Positions 11,036 through 23,466 of a stretch of DNA of 64,000 nt are shown one piece after another; within the stretch, counting starts at the first letter, position 1, and every line of letters starts with the position of its first letter. A program made the translations under genes and the position numbers. Source of the stretch: Lutraria lutraria. Lineage: Eukaryota; Mollusca; Bivalvia; Venerida; Mactridae. The notes beneath the pieces were generated by a model. It was not told where the DNA came from and did not search any database. It saw nothing but the letters and a program-made list of their open reading frames with translations. The DNA is taken from contig OZ026851.1 in NCBI GenBank assembly GCA_964023205.1, forward strand, positions 19,351,528-19,415,527, read 5' to 3'.

Positions 11036-14000
11036 AACCAAAGGTTCATCGCCATAACGCCGGGACATTCCTCTAGAAATGGAAATCACACATTATCCAC
11101 AATGGCATGCTTGTGTCTGTGATATTGTCGGCGAATACCATTTAATTAGATATTAATTAACTACCTTGACTATCACTTGTATTTTTATATCACTATATTC
11201 CTGGTCCACTAAATGAAAACGATATGAATATATTAAATGCTGAAATAAGGAGTGATGACGTAACATTGGTAAGATCAACTCCTCATATATAAGCCGTACA
11301 CCAATAAACCCGTAAGGAAGCCTTTCGACCAATCGCCCATTGTCTTGATAAATGTATTAAGTAATTTATATAAGTATCCAATTCAATTATCAGATAAAAC
11401 ATAAACTGTTTCCTCTCATTGAGCCACCTGGATCCCCGCTCTTACAGCATTATAATAGCTCCCTTGTTGATTAAAAAGTATCAATTTAACTATACAAATT
11501 AAATTATCTATCCGTCTAAGTGTTGTGTTAGCACCGGTATATCACATACCACACCTTTTGTAACATCCCTAATAGAAGTGTTTTAATAAAAGAAACCCTT
11601 CAATATCCGCCATATCGCATTAAACCATGCACATGTACACGCGCAACTCTTGGGCACACCCTGTGATGTACAAATCCGGCGAAGCGTTATTACTGTTATC
11701 ATGCGACTGGCTGAGGTAATTAAAGAAGTTTGGTAACATATGAAATAGCCCGAAAAAGCCCAAAGCAATTTTATGTTCCAAGTCACCATTCATCTAAATA
11801 ATAACAAAGTAATTAAATTAAGTCAGAGCCACTAGCGATGTATATCAGTTTACTTAAAAACAATCTGTAGAATTCCTGACAGAATTAAGCAGGAATTTCC
11901 ATGTAATAAAACATCCCTTGTTAGGAAATAGAACTGTCTTTATTACCAACTTGTATTTGTGGGTATGTATTAAATTACACACGCTTCAATGTGAGTTATG
12001 TTCAGTTGAACAAATAACAGTTGATACAATCTCCTTCTTTCACACACTACAGCATCTTAAGTGCGTCATAAGTTCCTTCCATCTTTGTTATCACCACTCC
12101 AAGTCCATCACTAGCACCCAGATTCAATTTTAGTCCAGTTACCCGTATTTTTAGATCATTTTACATATCTATACTAAACTATTCATATCAGGAAATATAT
12201 ACATCAATTTAACATACACTTTTTATATAAGCAGATGATATCTAGTACTCACATGTTCCGTGAATGATGTTATTCATTTTAAGACGATTATTGCATAAAT
12301 TTAAGCAGTACGTAACATTTCATATGCATGAATTCAAATCTAATGTAACAAACACGACGCAACACGATGTTTCAAAACGGAACTCTCCGGAGAAACCTCG
12401 TTTCCAAAACGAGGCGCTAACTCAGCGATATTCGCACAAATCATTTGTAATCTATATTTAGTAATATCTGCTTAATTTCAAATGACCAGTCGTCACTAGG
12501 ACTGGACAATGTTGTCAAGTTGTGAACCATGAATATCATTAAATATTCATGATGTGTTGTCACTGTGGTCTAATTAGGGGCAGACGACTCTGACTTAAGT
12601 CCATAAATCGTTATATTAACACCTGTGTTTAGAAAAATATTTCAGTATCGTACGTTTTTTTGCAGACTTATCTATAAACGTAACATAGAAATAACACATT
12701 AAGTCTACAAAATATCTATTTTTATACATTTTCGACCTTTTCAATGTCGGCCAGACAAATTTTCAACGATTTTCTACGAAATTTTCATACATAATTAAGA
12801 AGTATTCGTTGTTTGGTTAGCGGTCGTTTCTTGACTTCACTACAAGCCGTACGAACTCCATGCGTAATTTATTGAAACAGACGACAAACAATTTTACGAT
12901 TTTACATGTAACTTGGCATTGTTCCCCGGATGCAATGGTATACGTGTACACAGCTTACATGAAAACTACATACATTATGTGTTATCTAACTGAACAGTGT
13001 TCATCCATTGTTTGTGTAGTCTATGATCCATTCATGTACAGACTACATATGCATATGTAAATATACGATATGTTCAATTGGTCATCTATAATTCAAACAA
13101 AATACACAAGAAAAGTAGAAATATTCCAATATTTAATAGTAACACGTGACAAGTGTACGTACATTTGCCCAGCAGCAAAGTACCGGTGACTTTATTCACG
13201 TTACATGACAGAAACAATATGAAGTTTAGCTCAGTCTACATTAAGATCGTCTTCGAAGAAGAATCACACTTTTGAGACTGATAGAGAAGTCGCCAGTCTT
13301 CACGTTACTAATATATCATATACACGCGAGTATTAAAGCCTCCATCTAGCCATCATGTTTGATACGAAATGGTTTCTGATAAAAAAAGGCCACGCCGAAA
13401 ATATCATTGTTTAACTTCGAACTTTATCCACGATGGATATTGAACATTAAAATATTGTATCATTGAAATGATGAATCGGTATATAAAAAAAACTTTGTTC
13501 GGGATTTTGTATCAAACAAGTTAAACCAAGCATTATCATTCGTACTAAATATATAGCAACATAAATCCCAAACACTTCTAATGTTTAGAAAAGAATATTC
13601 ACTTCTTAAACTCGAACATCGAATCAATTGCATGGCGGATGTAGAAAAGCGTTGTACTTTGGTCATGCGCGCCGTGCGATTGAAGGTCCAGATTCCAAAA
13701 CTCAACCTTTTGAAGTTCCGAACGACAGCAGTGCCTTTAGAGCTTTGGTTTCATTACGTTATGAATTCGAGTCATGAGATTATCAATAACAAGAGGAACA
13801 CGAATGCTCTCCACAGAGTCAGGTTCAGGTTTCAAGCTTGTTACTTCTCTAAGCATGTTTATACATATGAGTTATGAATTTAACATATAGAATACTAGTA
13901 GTCAACCAAACCCTCAGACATTAGAATTTATTAAAACGAATTATTTTTGCGGTGTTATCTTCTCATGGGCTTCCTCATACACTGCATAGACTCGTGGTAA

Positions 14001-14141
14001 ATAGTTAGAGCCCGAATTTAAATAATGAATATATTGAGACCACGTGTGATTGTAGTATGTAGTGAAGTGTTGACCGAATTACTATGATAATCATCGATTC
14101 TAAAATCCCTCTGTGAGGTGAACAATGTCTGCTCTTACCCA
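11036..14141. other. long non-coding stretch with two hairpins
   Basis: No gene recognised. CCTCGTTT (12396-12403) pairs with AAACGAGG (12407-12414). ATGAATAT (12529-12536) pairs with ATATTCAT (12543-12550). Open frames of up to 98 codons (13581-13877 plus, 13460-13705 minus) overlap each other on opposite strands and show no recognisable domain. Confidence 0.4.
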
Positions 14142-14570
14142 TAGGCACTCGATTCCGTGATTTTATACGTTTATTGACGTTATTTCCGATTTATCTCATC
14201 AAACAACGCAAATCTGTCGAAAGAAAAATCTTCAATTGTTTCCCTTATTGACTTTATAAAAAACACCAAGGAAGAGCATTCGCTATTTTTTCGATTGACA
14301 GAAGTGACAAAATAAGCGTGGGTCCCGGCTTTCCTTCTAATCTGCACGTGCTTTCCGAGAACCTTGTTTACGTTGTAGTGTGTCCCAACTTTAAACGTTT
14401 TGACAGCTTTTAGAAGGAAAGCCGGGACCCACGCTTATTTTGTCATTATTTTATACACTCAATAAAGGAAAACTATGAAGATTTTTCTTTCGACAGATTT
14501 GCGTTGTTTGATGAGTTAAATTGAAAAATAACGTCTATAAACGTATAAAAATCACGGAATCGAGTGTCTA
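14142..14570. mobile_element. foldback element, complete copy (429 bp)
   Basis: The left arm is about 14142-14340 and the right arm 14410-14570, its reverse complement, around a 69-bp centre. The outer ends read TAGGCACTCGATTCCGTG and the complement of TAGACACTCGATTCCGTG, with TA at each edge. The inner arm ends carry GCGTGGGTCCCGGCTTTCCT. The right arm lacks about 40 bp present in the left (around 14265-14308). There is no coding capacity. TA at both ends would fit Tc1-mariner-type insertion, but this is inferred. Confidence 0.85.
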
Positions 14571-15284
14571 AGCTCTAACCAAGAACCTATACACGTACCA
14601 TCATTGTTCCAGTTAGAATATCTGGTACAACTCATACATTCTAACAAACGCCACTCATTCTATAAAACCTGCCAGCACGTTTAACGTCGTAAAACTACAC
14701 ATGGAGTCAATATGTCTAACTAAGTTTTCCTTATAGGAGAGATACACTGTGTCGATAAAGTATTCATTATTTCTATTAAACACTTAACTTTGGTGAAACA
14801 AAATCAATGGACGACATTATTCTCTGCACTGCATAAATATTTGATTAATTTTGATCAGGTTTCTATTGACTTGAAGGTTTTTAAGCGATCACAGATGGGA
14901 CCCTAGGCATTGTCACAGATATAGCAGAAAATGAAGCGTAGAGCATTGATGATAAAGAGGAAGCGTAAAGCATTGATGATAAAGATGAAGTGTAGAGCTG
15001 ACAAGATACTGCCACTCAGGAATTGGAGAAAAAACGCCGTTCGTCGCCATTTGACTGATGTACCAAAAATGGAAATAACTGGAATATACCACTGTGACAG
15101 TGCTTTTCGTTTTACATTCGTATCAAATACTTGTACATTCTCTTTTTATATACGCTGTTCAGACTTGGTCAACTAGTTTAGTGTTGTATAGTTAATCTTT
15201 TATCTTAGTGCTGTATACTTTACTTGTATATATACAACATTTATGAGTACTGTATAACAGTACTCGTACTAAGAAAAGAAAAAT
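14571..15284. other. non-coding DNA with a short direct repeat
   Basis: A 27-bp unit (AAGCGTAGAGCATTGATGAT plus AAAGAGG) is present about two and a half times at 14934-15000. The frame through it (14931-15176) gives a lysine/arginine-rich N-terminus and no domain that I know, so I do not call it a gene. Confidence 0.4.
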
Positions 15285-15311
15285 AATAAAAAAATGGCTG
15301 GGATATTAACA

Positions 15312-15384
15312 GCCCGATTAGCTCAGTTGGTAGAGCATCTGACTTGCAAATAGGAGATTGCGGGTTAGATCCCCGCATTGGGTA
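15312..15384 (+). mobile_element. tRNA-derived SINE head (Ala-like, anticodon TGC)
   Basis: A 7-bp acceptor (GCCCGAT with ATTGGGT, two wobble pairs), a D-arm TAGCTCAGTTGGTAGAGC that fits the polymerase III A box, and a perfect GCGGG/CCCGC T-stem are visible. The anticodon loop CTTGCAA would give TGC. The T-loop TTAGATC breaks the B box and the anticodon stem is mismatched. It is followed by shared non-tRNA sequence. It is therefore better read as a SINE head than as a working tRNA gene. Confidence 0.7.
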
Positions 15385-15686
15385 CCTTATCTTCCTCCTA
15401 TTACAAAAAAATAAATATATGAAAAAAACATGGTACCAATTGAGCCAGTTTGATAACACTCAATATTAACACATTTTCCAATACAATTCATACCATAAAA
15501 ATTAAGCATTTGATATAACAAATCAAATAAAAAAGTATTACACAGAAATCCCACAAAGACAGGTTTTTTTTCAATTCACATCTTCCGTATTGCATTGTTT
15601 TACAAACCATTTAGAATTTTAAATGAAATGTCACCCATACCCAACAAAAGAATGCGTAGGAATGACTATTTGAGTCTTGTTTTGAA

Positions 15687-16706
15687 AAAAATACCCCACC
15701 CACCACGGTCGTTCTTACCACTATCAATGCAAATAAAAAAGTAAAAATAGCCAGCTCGAAAACGAAAGTAGAAACTATTTAACAAACAAAAGCTAAACTT
15801 ATATTGAAAACCTGCTTCGCTTATCTAAAACTCTCTTGTAACGACAGCGTCATATCTGCTAGTAGCACGTACCACGTTATGTCTTGTCTTTGGATAGTAC
15901 CTGGGCAAGATGGTTTTGTGTTATTTAAAACGTGTCGTTTGCAATTCTTACCGGGTGTTTTGGCTTTTAAATACACATGTGTAAGCATTTTCTCTTTTTT
16001 GTCATATTTCACCATGCTTAGTTAAAGTCAGGCGCATTTCTACAGGGCCTGATGTAACAGGTCACAATATTGTGTTGACTGATCAGGGTGGTATTTGAAA
16101 ATCTTACGTTTTACACAAAATACTGTCCCGAACTAAAATTTGATTTCGACACCAAACTGAAGCGTGTGTAGATTGGAAAGGAACGACAACTCTGGGTAGA
16201 GATTGACCATTCACGTGACACCAGACCACGGTGGAAGCACGTTAAAATGTCTAAAAATAGCATTTTCTCGAATGTAGCAGCACTCAAAACTAAATAAATT
16301 GGAAATCGTCGGAATTCACACTTGTATGGGCAAATTTTGGTGTCTGAACGGTGTAAATAGAATAAAAAGAGACCTAGTCCATAGGCACTCGATTTCGTGA
16401 TTTTTATACGTTTACAGACGTTATTTTTCAATTTCACACATCAAACAACGCAAACCTGTCGAAAGAAAAATCTTCATTTTTCCCTTATTGAGTGTATAAA
16501 ATACTCCAAGGTAGTGAACTCGCCATTTTTTCGATTGACGGTAGTGACGAAAATAAGCGTGGGTCCCGGCTTTCCTTGTAAAAGCTGTCAAAACGTTTAA
16601 AGTTGGGGAACACTACAACGAAAGCAAGGTTCCCGGAAAGCACGTGCAGGAGCGATCGTTTTGTATGGGATACTTTTGACTAAACAATTAGTGTCTGTGG
16701 TTTGAA
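15687..16706. mobile_element. insert of about 1 kb interrupting the dispersed repeat
   Basis: The uninterrupted copy at 62.6-63.3 kb lacks this segment. TTTGAA lies at both edges (15681-15686 and 16701-16706) and once in the empty copy, as a target duplication would. No terminal inverted repeat links the two ends. It contains the rearranged foldback at 16382-16654. Frames of 73 (plus, 15804-16025) and 108 codons (minus, 16111-16437) match nothing I recognise. Confidence 0.5.
16382..16654. mobile_element. foldback element, rearranged partial copy
   Basis: The left arm matches 14142-14335 closely, from TAGGCACTCGATTTCGTG to GCGTGGGTCCCGGCTTTCCT. The centre that follows (AAAGCTGTCAAAACGTTTAA to GCACGTGCAG) is the reverse complement of the centre in the complete copy. 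No right arm is present. The copy has thus lost one arm and has its centre flipped relative to the remaining arm. Confidence 0.8.
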
Positions 16707-17060
16707 TAACAATTGTCGATTCCTCGTGCTACCCGAGCAATGTGAGTGTAGGCTTGTAAACTGTTAAATTCAGTTCACACGCTATTCTATCTACTTATCT
16801 GGTCATATCAATGCAAACTATGAATCTCTAACTACTTATTCAAAGACAATAACCTTCTTCAGAGACTTATAGTGAGCAATTCCGTTTTAGTGAAGGGTAA
16901 AAAATAGGAAGCAATATCAATATGAATGACTTAATTTTATATTCGGAACTAGAATTAATTAGTCGATGGTGTACCTTTAAGAATTATAAATTGTCATGGT
17001 CAAGGATTTTGTGTAATAATTTAAGTTACATATAAACCTCAAACCTCAGTTTACGTATTA

Positions 17061-18366
17061 TATCCATCACATAAAAGAAGGAAGACATGCAAATATTTAG
17101 ACACCAAATGTTATATGAATCGTATCGAAAATGAATACCATTTCCTGTTTAATAGTCTAGATAATTAAGATCAGGATTTTTACCTAGACATAAATGTCAT
17201 TGACCTGCAATATGTTGAATTGTTCTCACATTGACTAACAAACTAGCTAAATTTATTTTTAATACATCTTTTTACACGGGGATTTATCGCTATTATGAGT
17301 GATTCTTAAAGTATGTGATATTGATACTATTTTTAAACCACACGAACCAATACATAGTGATAAATAACCATAAACCTTAATTGATTACTTGGTTTGGTCT
17401 GAAATATGAACATATATCTTTATGTTATCTTTACATGCTTTTCTCCATACACTGTTAAGGTGCTATACCATTAATAACGGATCGGCAAAACAAGTACATG
17501 TTTATGCCAAATAAATTATGAGTTGAGTAGAGTAGAATTGAGTTGAGTAGTTCCCATACTGTAAGAGGAATTATGATCAATGAATTGATCGGCTTGGCAA
17601 GTTCTTCATTAAAGAAAACAGATTACACCATGCTATGTAATTAGAACGGCATAAAGTTAAAACTGTGTCATGTCAATTTATAATCAGTGAGTTGGAAACT
17701 AGTTCAGGAGGGATTCTCGGAGTTGAAAATATTCCAATATTGATAAAACTTCATTTTTACATTCAAATAACTGAGACATAATCTCAGATCTGATTTCTCT
17801 AGCGGGGTAGATCTAAAACATAACTAGGCATCCCCTCCCTAAATCCAGTAAAATAACTTTAGGACCAATGTCTGTGTTTATCAATCGGCTACATACGTAC
17901 ACTAATCTACAGGAAATATAACTGGTCTATCGTTCAAGTTTTTCGTGTCTTTAATTACTTCGATACAACTTCAATTCCATTTGTGGAAGATATATGAGTG
18001 AATGTCATGTCAAGATCTCATAACACAACCCTGATAGGACAAAGATGTACAACACGTTCTGGAGTACGTCCGTACGATTGTAACAAGATTACTGGTCGAT
18101 TGATTGTATATGTGTGAACCTGTAACACTAATGCTCATAGCTTTCTGACTTATTCATTGAATGTAAATGTGTTACAGCATCTAGTGCAAAGAAGTCAAGT
18201 TGAATGATCTAATTTTAATATTTTAATCAAATAAGTCCTACGGCAGTCACTGGAGATTTAAAATAACCAAAATAACTTACATGAATAGTCCGAGTCAATG
18301 AAAAATGCGCAGTTGATAAAAACTGAAATGTAGCAAAAGATGAAACATGCTGAATTAAACATGCAA
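17061..18366. other. no gene seen
   Basis: AT-rich. Short GAGTTGAGTAG repeats at 17518-17551 are the only local structure. Confidence 0.4.
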
Positions 18367-18700
18367 AGAGGGCATTCCAGACGATATCATGTTATCTGAG
18401 GATATTACTGACGATATAACTGACTACATATGTGGCGATATATTTGACGATATATTTGACTATATAACTGACTACATACCTGACGATATATTTGACGATA
18501 TAACCAGAGACATAGATCTATGCCTCTGATATAACTGACGATCTATTTGACGATACAACTGACGATATATCTGCCGATATATCGACCAACTGACTACTTA
18601 ACTGATGATATAATAATCTGACGACATAATTGACGCTATAACTGATGATAAAACTGACGCTATAACTGGCGATATAATTGACGACATAACTGAAGACGAA
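18367..18700. repeat. degenerate 12-bp repeat
   Basis: Many diverged copies of TGACGATATAAC (variants TGACTACATAAC, TGACGATATATT, TGACGCTATAAC). The copies drift gradually, suggesting an old array. There is no open reading frame of note. Confidence 0.8.
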
Positions 18701-20292
18701 ACGATTAGAGTAATGTAAATACTAAATTAAACGACAGCAGAAGATGAAGAGATAGTAATAAAACAATGGCTTAGATAAAGCCTAATATTTACAATATGTC
18801 AAACTACTTAGATATGAGAACTTACCAATCTTCCATACCATTGCGACCTTCAGACGAATTCATGGACACGGGCAGTCAATGACATCCATAGTGAATTAAG
18901 CGAGCACCGATATGGTACAAATGTATTATACTAATCTAAACACATGGAGATTCAATTCTTACACTAAAGTTTAGTTCAGCTATTCGATTATTTTCGAATT
19001 TTTCGTTTTATAAAGAAATACGAAAGAGAGACTTTGTTTACTAATACTATTTTTACGTTAGCCATATCTTACATGTTTTAGATACTTCAGTTAATATCAA
19101 TATCATATAGGTGTAAATCACAATAACTCGGTCACGCTAATTCCGTGTAGGCCTAGTTGATGTAGGGTCTGATTTATTTATAAAAGGCATTGTCTGGCTA
19201 TAAGTGAATTCAATTAAACAAAGAAATATCGTTCTAATTCAGACAAAATTGTTGATGTGCAATGTTCAAATATGCGCTTAATTCATAGATAATCCTTGGT
19301 TTAATCCACTCTCCATGTGAATAATGAGTAATGTCTTCATCTTATGAAGGAAATAATCCAATCGTAAATAGTAATATAATTTTTTGTTAAAACAATGTAT
19401 ACACACGTAGTTCCATATAAGCACATTGATTGTACAACATAGTGGTCCGAACTTAATAAAAAATTATAGTCAAATTAAAACATATAATCCTCCATCTTTG
19501 ATTTATTATAATATTGTTCATCAATGTCCATACTTGACTTGTTCCATATTTAAATTCTATAAATAATTGGTAAACATTAAAAAAATAATAAAACTATCAC
19601 AAAAGGAAGAACCTTTGACGCAACTTGTTGATGTGAAGACCGGCTCTCATAGAATATGTGCGGATATAAAATACATGTTCGAGTATAAACAAAGACATAA
19701 AACTAGAATTGAATAATTGGTCTGCAGAATGCCATTTATTATTCAATAAAAAAGTGATAATTACATTGATTATTACGGTTAAGATATATACGCATACGTT
19801 ATTATAGAGACAATATTCTTACTACAGTACATAGATGGACAATCAATAAAACTTTACAATAAGTTGTACAATGAAATTAGAATTATAGAGTTCTAACATT
19901 AGAATTATAGAGTTAAAGTATTGCCTCGGAATTAAAGATTGCACGTAAAAAATATCAACAGGCGCCGTGAAATAGAAAATGTAGTAAATGAGATATATTA
20001 ACATTAAATATCTAAAAACATACTGACAAAGATTTCGTTACAGGTTACTCGGACGATCTTATTAATGTTTTACATCGTTAAGTACGAAATTTCAATTTCA
20101 GCTCAATTAATGTTGGCGTTAATAATGCCCTGTATAGTTGTATATAGGGTTTACACCGTATAGAGCTTAAACCGTATAAAGCTTCTAAATATGTTGGCTC
20201 TAAACGTTGTCAAGCGACGTATAAAGCTAAATGTGAGCTCTGTGCGTTGACGACAACGTGGAGAGCTTTCGCAAGCTCTATGGGTCAAGCAA
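18701..20292. other. non-coding DNA
   Basis: Two small direct duplications are visible: ATTAGAATTATAGAGTT twice at 19873-19915, and a CCGTATARAGCTT motif twice at 20157-20185. There is no gene that I can support. Confidence 0.4.
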
Positions 20293-22301
20293 ATTATATA
20301 GTACTAGATGTTTATATTGTATTGTTACCACATTATATAGTACTAGATGTTTATATTGTATTGTTACCACATTATATAGTACTAGATGTTTATATTGTAT
20401 TGTTAACACATTATGTAGTACATTTTGTACTAGATGCTTATATAGTATTGTTACCACATGATGTTTATATTGTATTGTTACCACATTATATAGTACTAAA
20501 TGTTTATATTGTATTGTTACCACATCATATAATACATTGTACTAAATGTTTATATTGTATTGTTACCACATTATATAATACTAAATGTTTATATTGTATT
20601 GTTACCACATTATATAGTACTGGTGTTTATATTGTATTGTTACCACATTATATAGTACTAAATGTTTATATTGTATTGTTACCACATTATATAATACTAG
20701 ATGTTTATATTGTATTGTAACCACATTATATAGTACTAAATGTTTATATTGTATTGTTACCACATTATATAATACTGGATCTTTATATTGTATTGTTACC
20801 ACATTATATAATACTGGATGTTTATATTGTATTGTTACCACATTATATAATACTAGATGTTTATATTGTATTGTTACCACATTATATAATACTAGATGTT
20901 TATATTGTATTATTACCACATTATATAATACTAGATGTTTATATTGTATTGTTACCACAATATATAATACTGGATGTTTATATTGTATTGTTACCACTGG
21001 ATGTTTATATTGTATTGTTACCACATTATATAGTACTAGATGTTTATATTGTATTGTTACCACATTATATAATACTAGATGTTTATATTGTATTGTTACC
21101 ACATTATATAATACTGGATGTTTATATTGTATTGTTACCACATTATATAGTACTAGATGTTTATATTGTATTGTTACCACATTATATAATACTAGATGTT
21201 TATATTGTATTATTACCACATTATATAATACTAGATGTTTATATTGTATTGTTACCACATTATATAGCACTGGATGTTTATATTGTATTGTTACCACATT
21301 ATATAGTACTAAATGTTTATATTGTATTGTTACCACATTATATAATACTAGATGTTTATATTGTATTGTTATCACATTATATAGTACTAAATGTTTATAT
21401 TGTATTGTTACCACATTATATAATACTGGATGTTTATATTGTATTGTTACCACATTATATAATACTGGATGTTTATTATATTGTATTGTTACCACATTAT
21501 ATAGTACTGGATGTTTATATTGTATTGTTACCACATTATATAATACTAGATGTTTATATTGTATTATTACCACATTATATAATACTAGATGTTTATATTG
21601 TATTGTTACCACATTATATAGCACTGGATGTTTATATTGTATTGTTACCACATTATATAGTACTAAATGTTTATATTGTATTGTTACCACATTATATAAT
21701 ACTAGATGTTTATATTGTATTGTTATCACATTATATAGTACTAAATGTTTATATTGTATTGTTACCACATTATATAATACTGGATGTTTATATTGTATTG
21801 TTACCACATTATATAATACTGGATGTTTATTATATTGTATTGTTACCACATTATATAATACTGGATGTTTATATTGTATTGTTACCACATTATATAGTAC
21901 TGGATGTTTATATTGTATTGTTACCACATTATATAGTACTAAATGTTTATATTGTATTGTTACCACATTATATAATACTAGATGTTTATATTGTATTGTT
22001 ACCACATTATATAGTACTAAATGTTTATATTGTATTGTTACCACATTATATAATACTGGATGTTTATATTGTATTGTTACCACATTATATAATACTGGAT
22101 GTTTATATTGTATTGTTACCACATTATATAATACTAGATGTTTATATTGTATTGTTACAAAATTATATAATACTAGATGTTTATATTGTACTGTTACCAC
22201 ATTATATAGTACTAGATGTTTATGTTGTATTGTTACCACATGATGTTTATATTGTATTGTTACCACATTATATAATACTAGATGTTTATATTGTATTATT
22301 A
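20293..22301. repeat. 39-bp satellite array (about 2 kb)
   Basis: About fifty copies of a 39-bp unit: TTACCACATTATATAGTACT then AGATGTTTATATTGTATTG. Variants include AATACT for AGTACT, and GGATG or AAATG for AGATG. Some units are shortened (for example near 20455, 20995 and 22235). Because 39 bp is 13 codons and neither strand meets a stop, there are frames of 525 codons on the plus strand and 580 on the minus strand, made of 13-residue repeats such as DVYIVLLPHYIIL. These are arithmetic by-products, not proteins. Confidence 0.95.
21180..21890. repeat. 354-bp higher-order repeat within the 39-bp array
   Basis: Private variants recur exactly 354 bp apart: GCACTGG at 21267 and 21621, TTATCACA at 21369 and 21723, and a 3-bp insertion (GTTTATTATA) at 21471 and 21825. 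354 is nine 39-bp units plus that 3-bp insertion. Two consecutive blocks are seen, a recent block duplication. Confidence 0.85.
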
Positions 22302-22638
22302 CGGTATTACAACGGTACACTGAACGCATAAATTGTCGCACCAAAGACTTGATAAATCTATGTTTAACTGAGTTAACTGGTAAACGCTTATGTATGGTAA
22401 AATGGTGTATGGGCTATTAAAGTAGAAATAAACTAAATGACATTGTCCACGGTTCTCGCTGTGTCTTCCGATGTACACACTGTGATGGAATATACAACAG
22501 AAGTCCAACACCACTCAGTCTGTATGGAGCATCCAGCAGATATATAGATGCTACTAGTAAAATATCAGATATCAGTTGTTAAAGAATAGAAATTTAGTGC
22601 CGGTAAAATAGAATAAATTAAATCAATATATTGTAGAA
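22302..22638. other. short spacer between two satellites
   Basis: Non-repetitive sequence between the 39-bp array and the first ancestral-type units of the 79-bp satellite. No gene is supported. Confidence 0.4.
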
Positions 22639-22815
22639 TGTCTGTACCGGTGAAATGGTGTAGGGGCACGAGTCCTTATTGTAGAATGTCTGCCGAGGTA
22701 AAATGGTGTAGATTAAATCAATATGGACCCCGAGTCCTTATTGCAGAATGTCTGTACCGGTAAAATGGTGTAGAGACACGAGTCCTTATTGCAGAATGTC
22801 TGTACCGGTGTAACG
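22639..22815. repeat. short ancestral-type units of the 79-bp satellite
   Basis: Units begin TGTCTG at 22639, 22687, 22749 and 22797, giving lengths of 48, 62 and 48 bp plus a partial one. All share GGTRAAATGGTGTAG and CGAGTCCTTATTG with the main satellite. The 48-bp units lack GATTAAATCAATATGGACCC and the second GTAAAATGGTGTTG half. The 62-bp unit has the first addition but not the second. They read as stages in the growth of the 79-bp monomer. Confidence 0.75.
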
Positions 22816-23035
22816 TTTTCAAGCTCCCCCTTTTCAGTATATCCCTGGTAACTTAAAAACGTTTTCAGATTACCCCCGGAAATTTTAAAACGTTTATAAG
22901 TTACCGGGAGGGGTACAATTTAAACGTTTTCAGATTACCCCCTCCATTTTCAAATGCCCTACACGGTAGTCTGAATTCAGATTACCTCTGGGGGCGCTTT
23001 AAAAACGTTTTCAGATTACCCCCGGGTAATAATTT
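22816..23035. repeat. AAACGTTTTCAGATTACCCC repeats
   Basis: Four or five degenerate copies of AAACGTTTTCAGATTACCCC, with one reversed block (GTTACCGGGAGGGGTA near 22902). Spacing is irregular. It sits between the ancestral units and the main satellite. Confidence 0.7.
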
Positions 23036-23466
23036 GAACAAAATAATAATAAGAGAGAGCTTGCACACGATTAAGGAGATTACAATTTTAAACACATAAA
23101 TGCGTACATGTACTACAGTTATATGAGACTATACACGCGGTCCTAATGATGAAATCATACGACGAAATCAAATGGCGTCATATACTCGTATATACTGATA
23201 AATCCATTCCTCCATTATGGAATCCTACCAGCGTTATTGCGCAAATGCCATTGCAATGACAAAAAAATAGATACCAACATCATGTCTTGCATTTTTGTTA
23301 ATTAATTGAATAAAGGCGGGTACTCTCCATGACCCTAATAGGATTCCATAGCTTCATATAATTATTGCGTATATTCAGTTTAGAAATACAGGAATTATAT
23401 GTCAATAAACCATGTTGACTGTGAATCATTTAGTATGAATTATAACATGAAGTATAAACGTTTTCT
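23036..23466. other. unique spacer
   Basis: AT-rich sequence with no repeat or gene that I recognise, separating the short ancestral units from the large array. Confidence 0.4.

Larger units (their letters stand above)
15285..17060 (+). repeat. tRNA-headed dispersed repeat, copy A, interrupted
   Basis: 15285-15686 and 16701-17060 align in order with one continuous stretch, 62585-63305. Shared landmarks include the tRNA-like head, TATTACA, CAATACAATTCATACC, AAGTATTACACAGAAATCC, CGTAGGAATGAC, ATTCCTCGTGCT, ACACGCTAT and CCTTTAAGAAT. The repeat is clearly older than its interruption. It is either a long tRNA-derived retroposon or a dispersed duplication that includes one. The outer limits are approximate. 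Confidence 0.75.

Noticed and set aside
13460..13877. Overlapping 81-codon (minus) and 98-codon (plus) frames
   Set aside because: They lie on opposite strands of the same DNA with no recognisable domain or splice context.
14931..15176. 81-codon plus frame with a basic repeated N-terminus
   Set aside because: The repetition is a 27-bp direct repeat and the remainder shows no recognised domain.
15312..15384. Functional tRNA-Ala gene
   Set aside because: The B box is broken, the anticodon stem is mismatched, and the same head recurs with a shared non-tRNA body, which marks a SINE.
20602..22344. 580-codon minus-strand frame
   Set aside because: It is entirely a 13-residue translation of the 39-bp satellite. 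An equally open frame exists on the other strand, which no coding gene would require.
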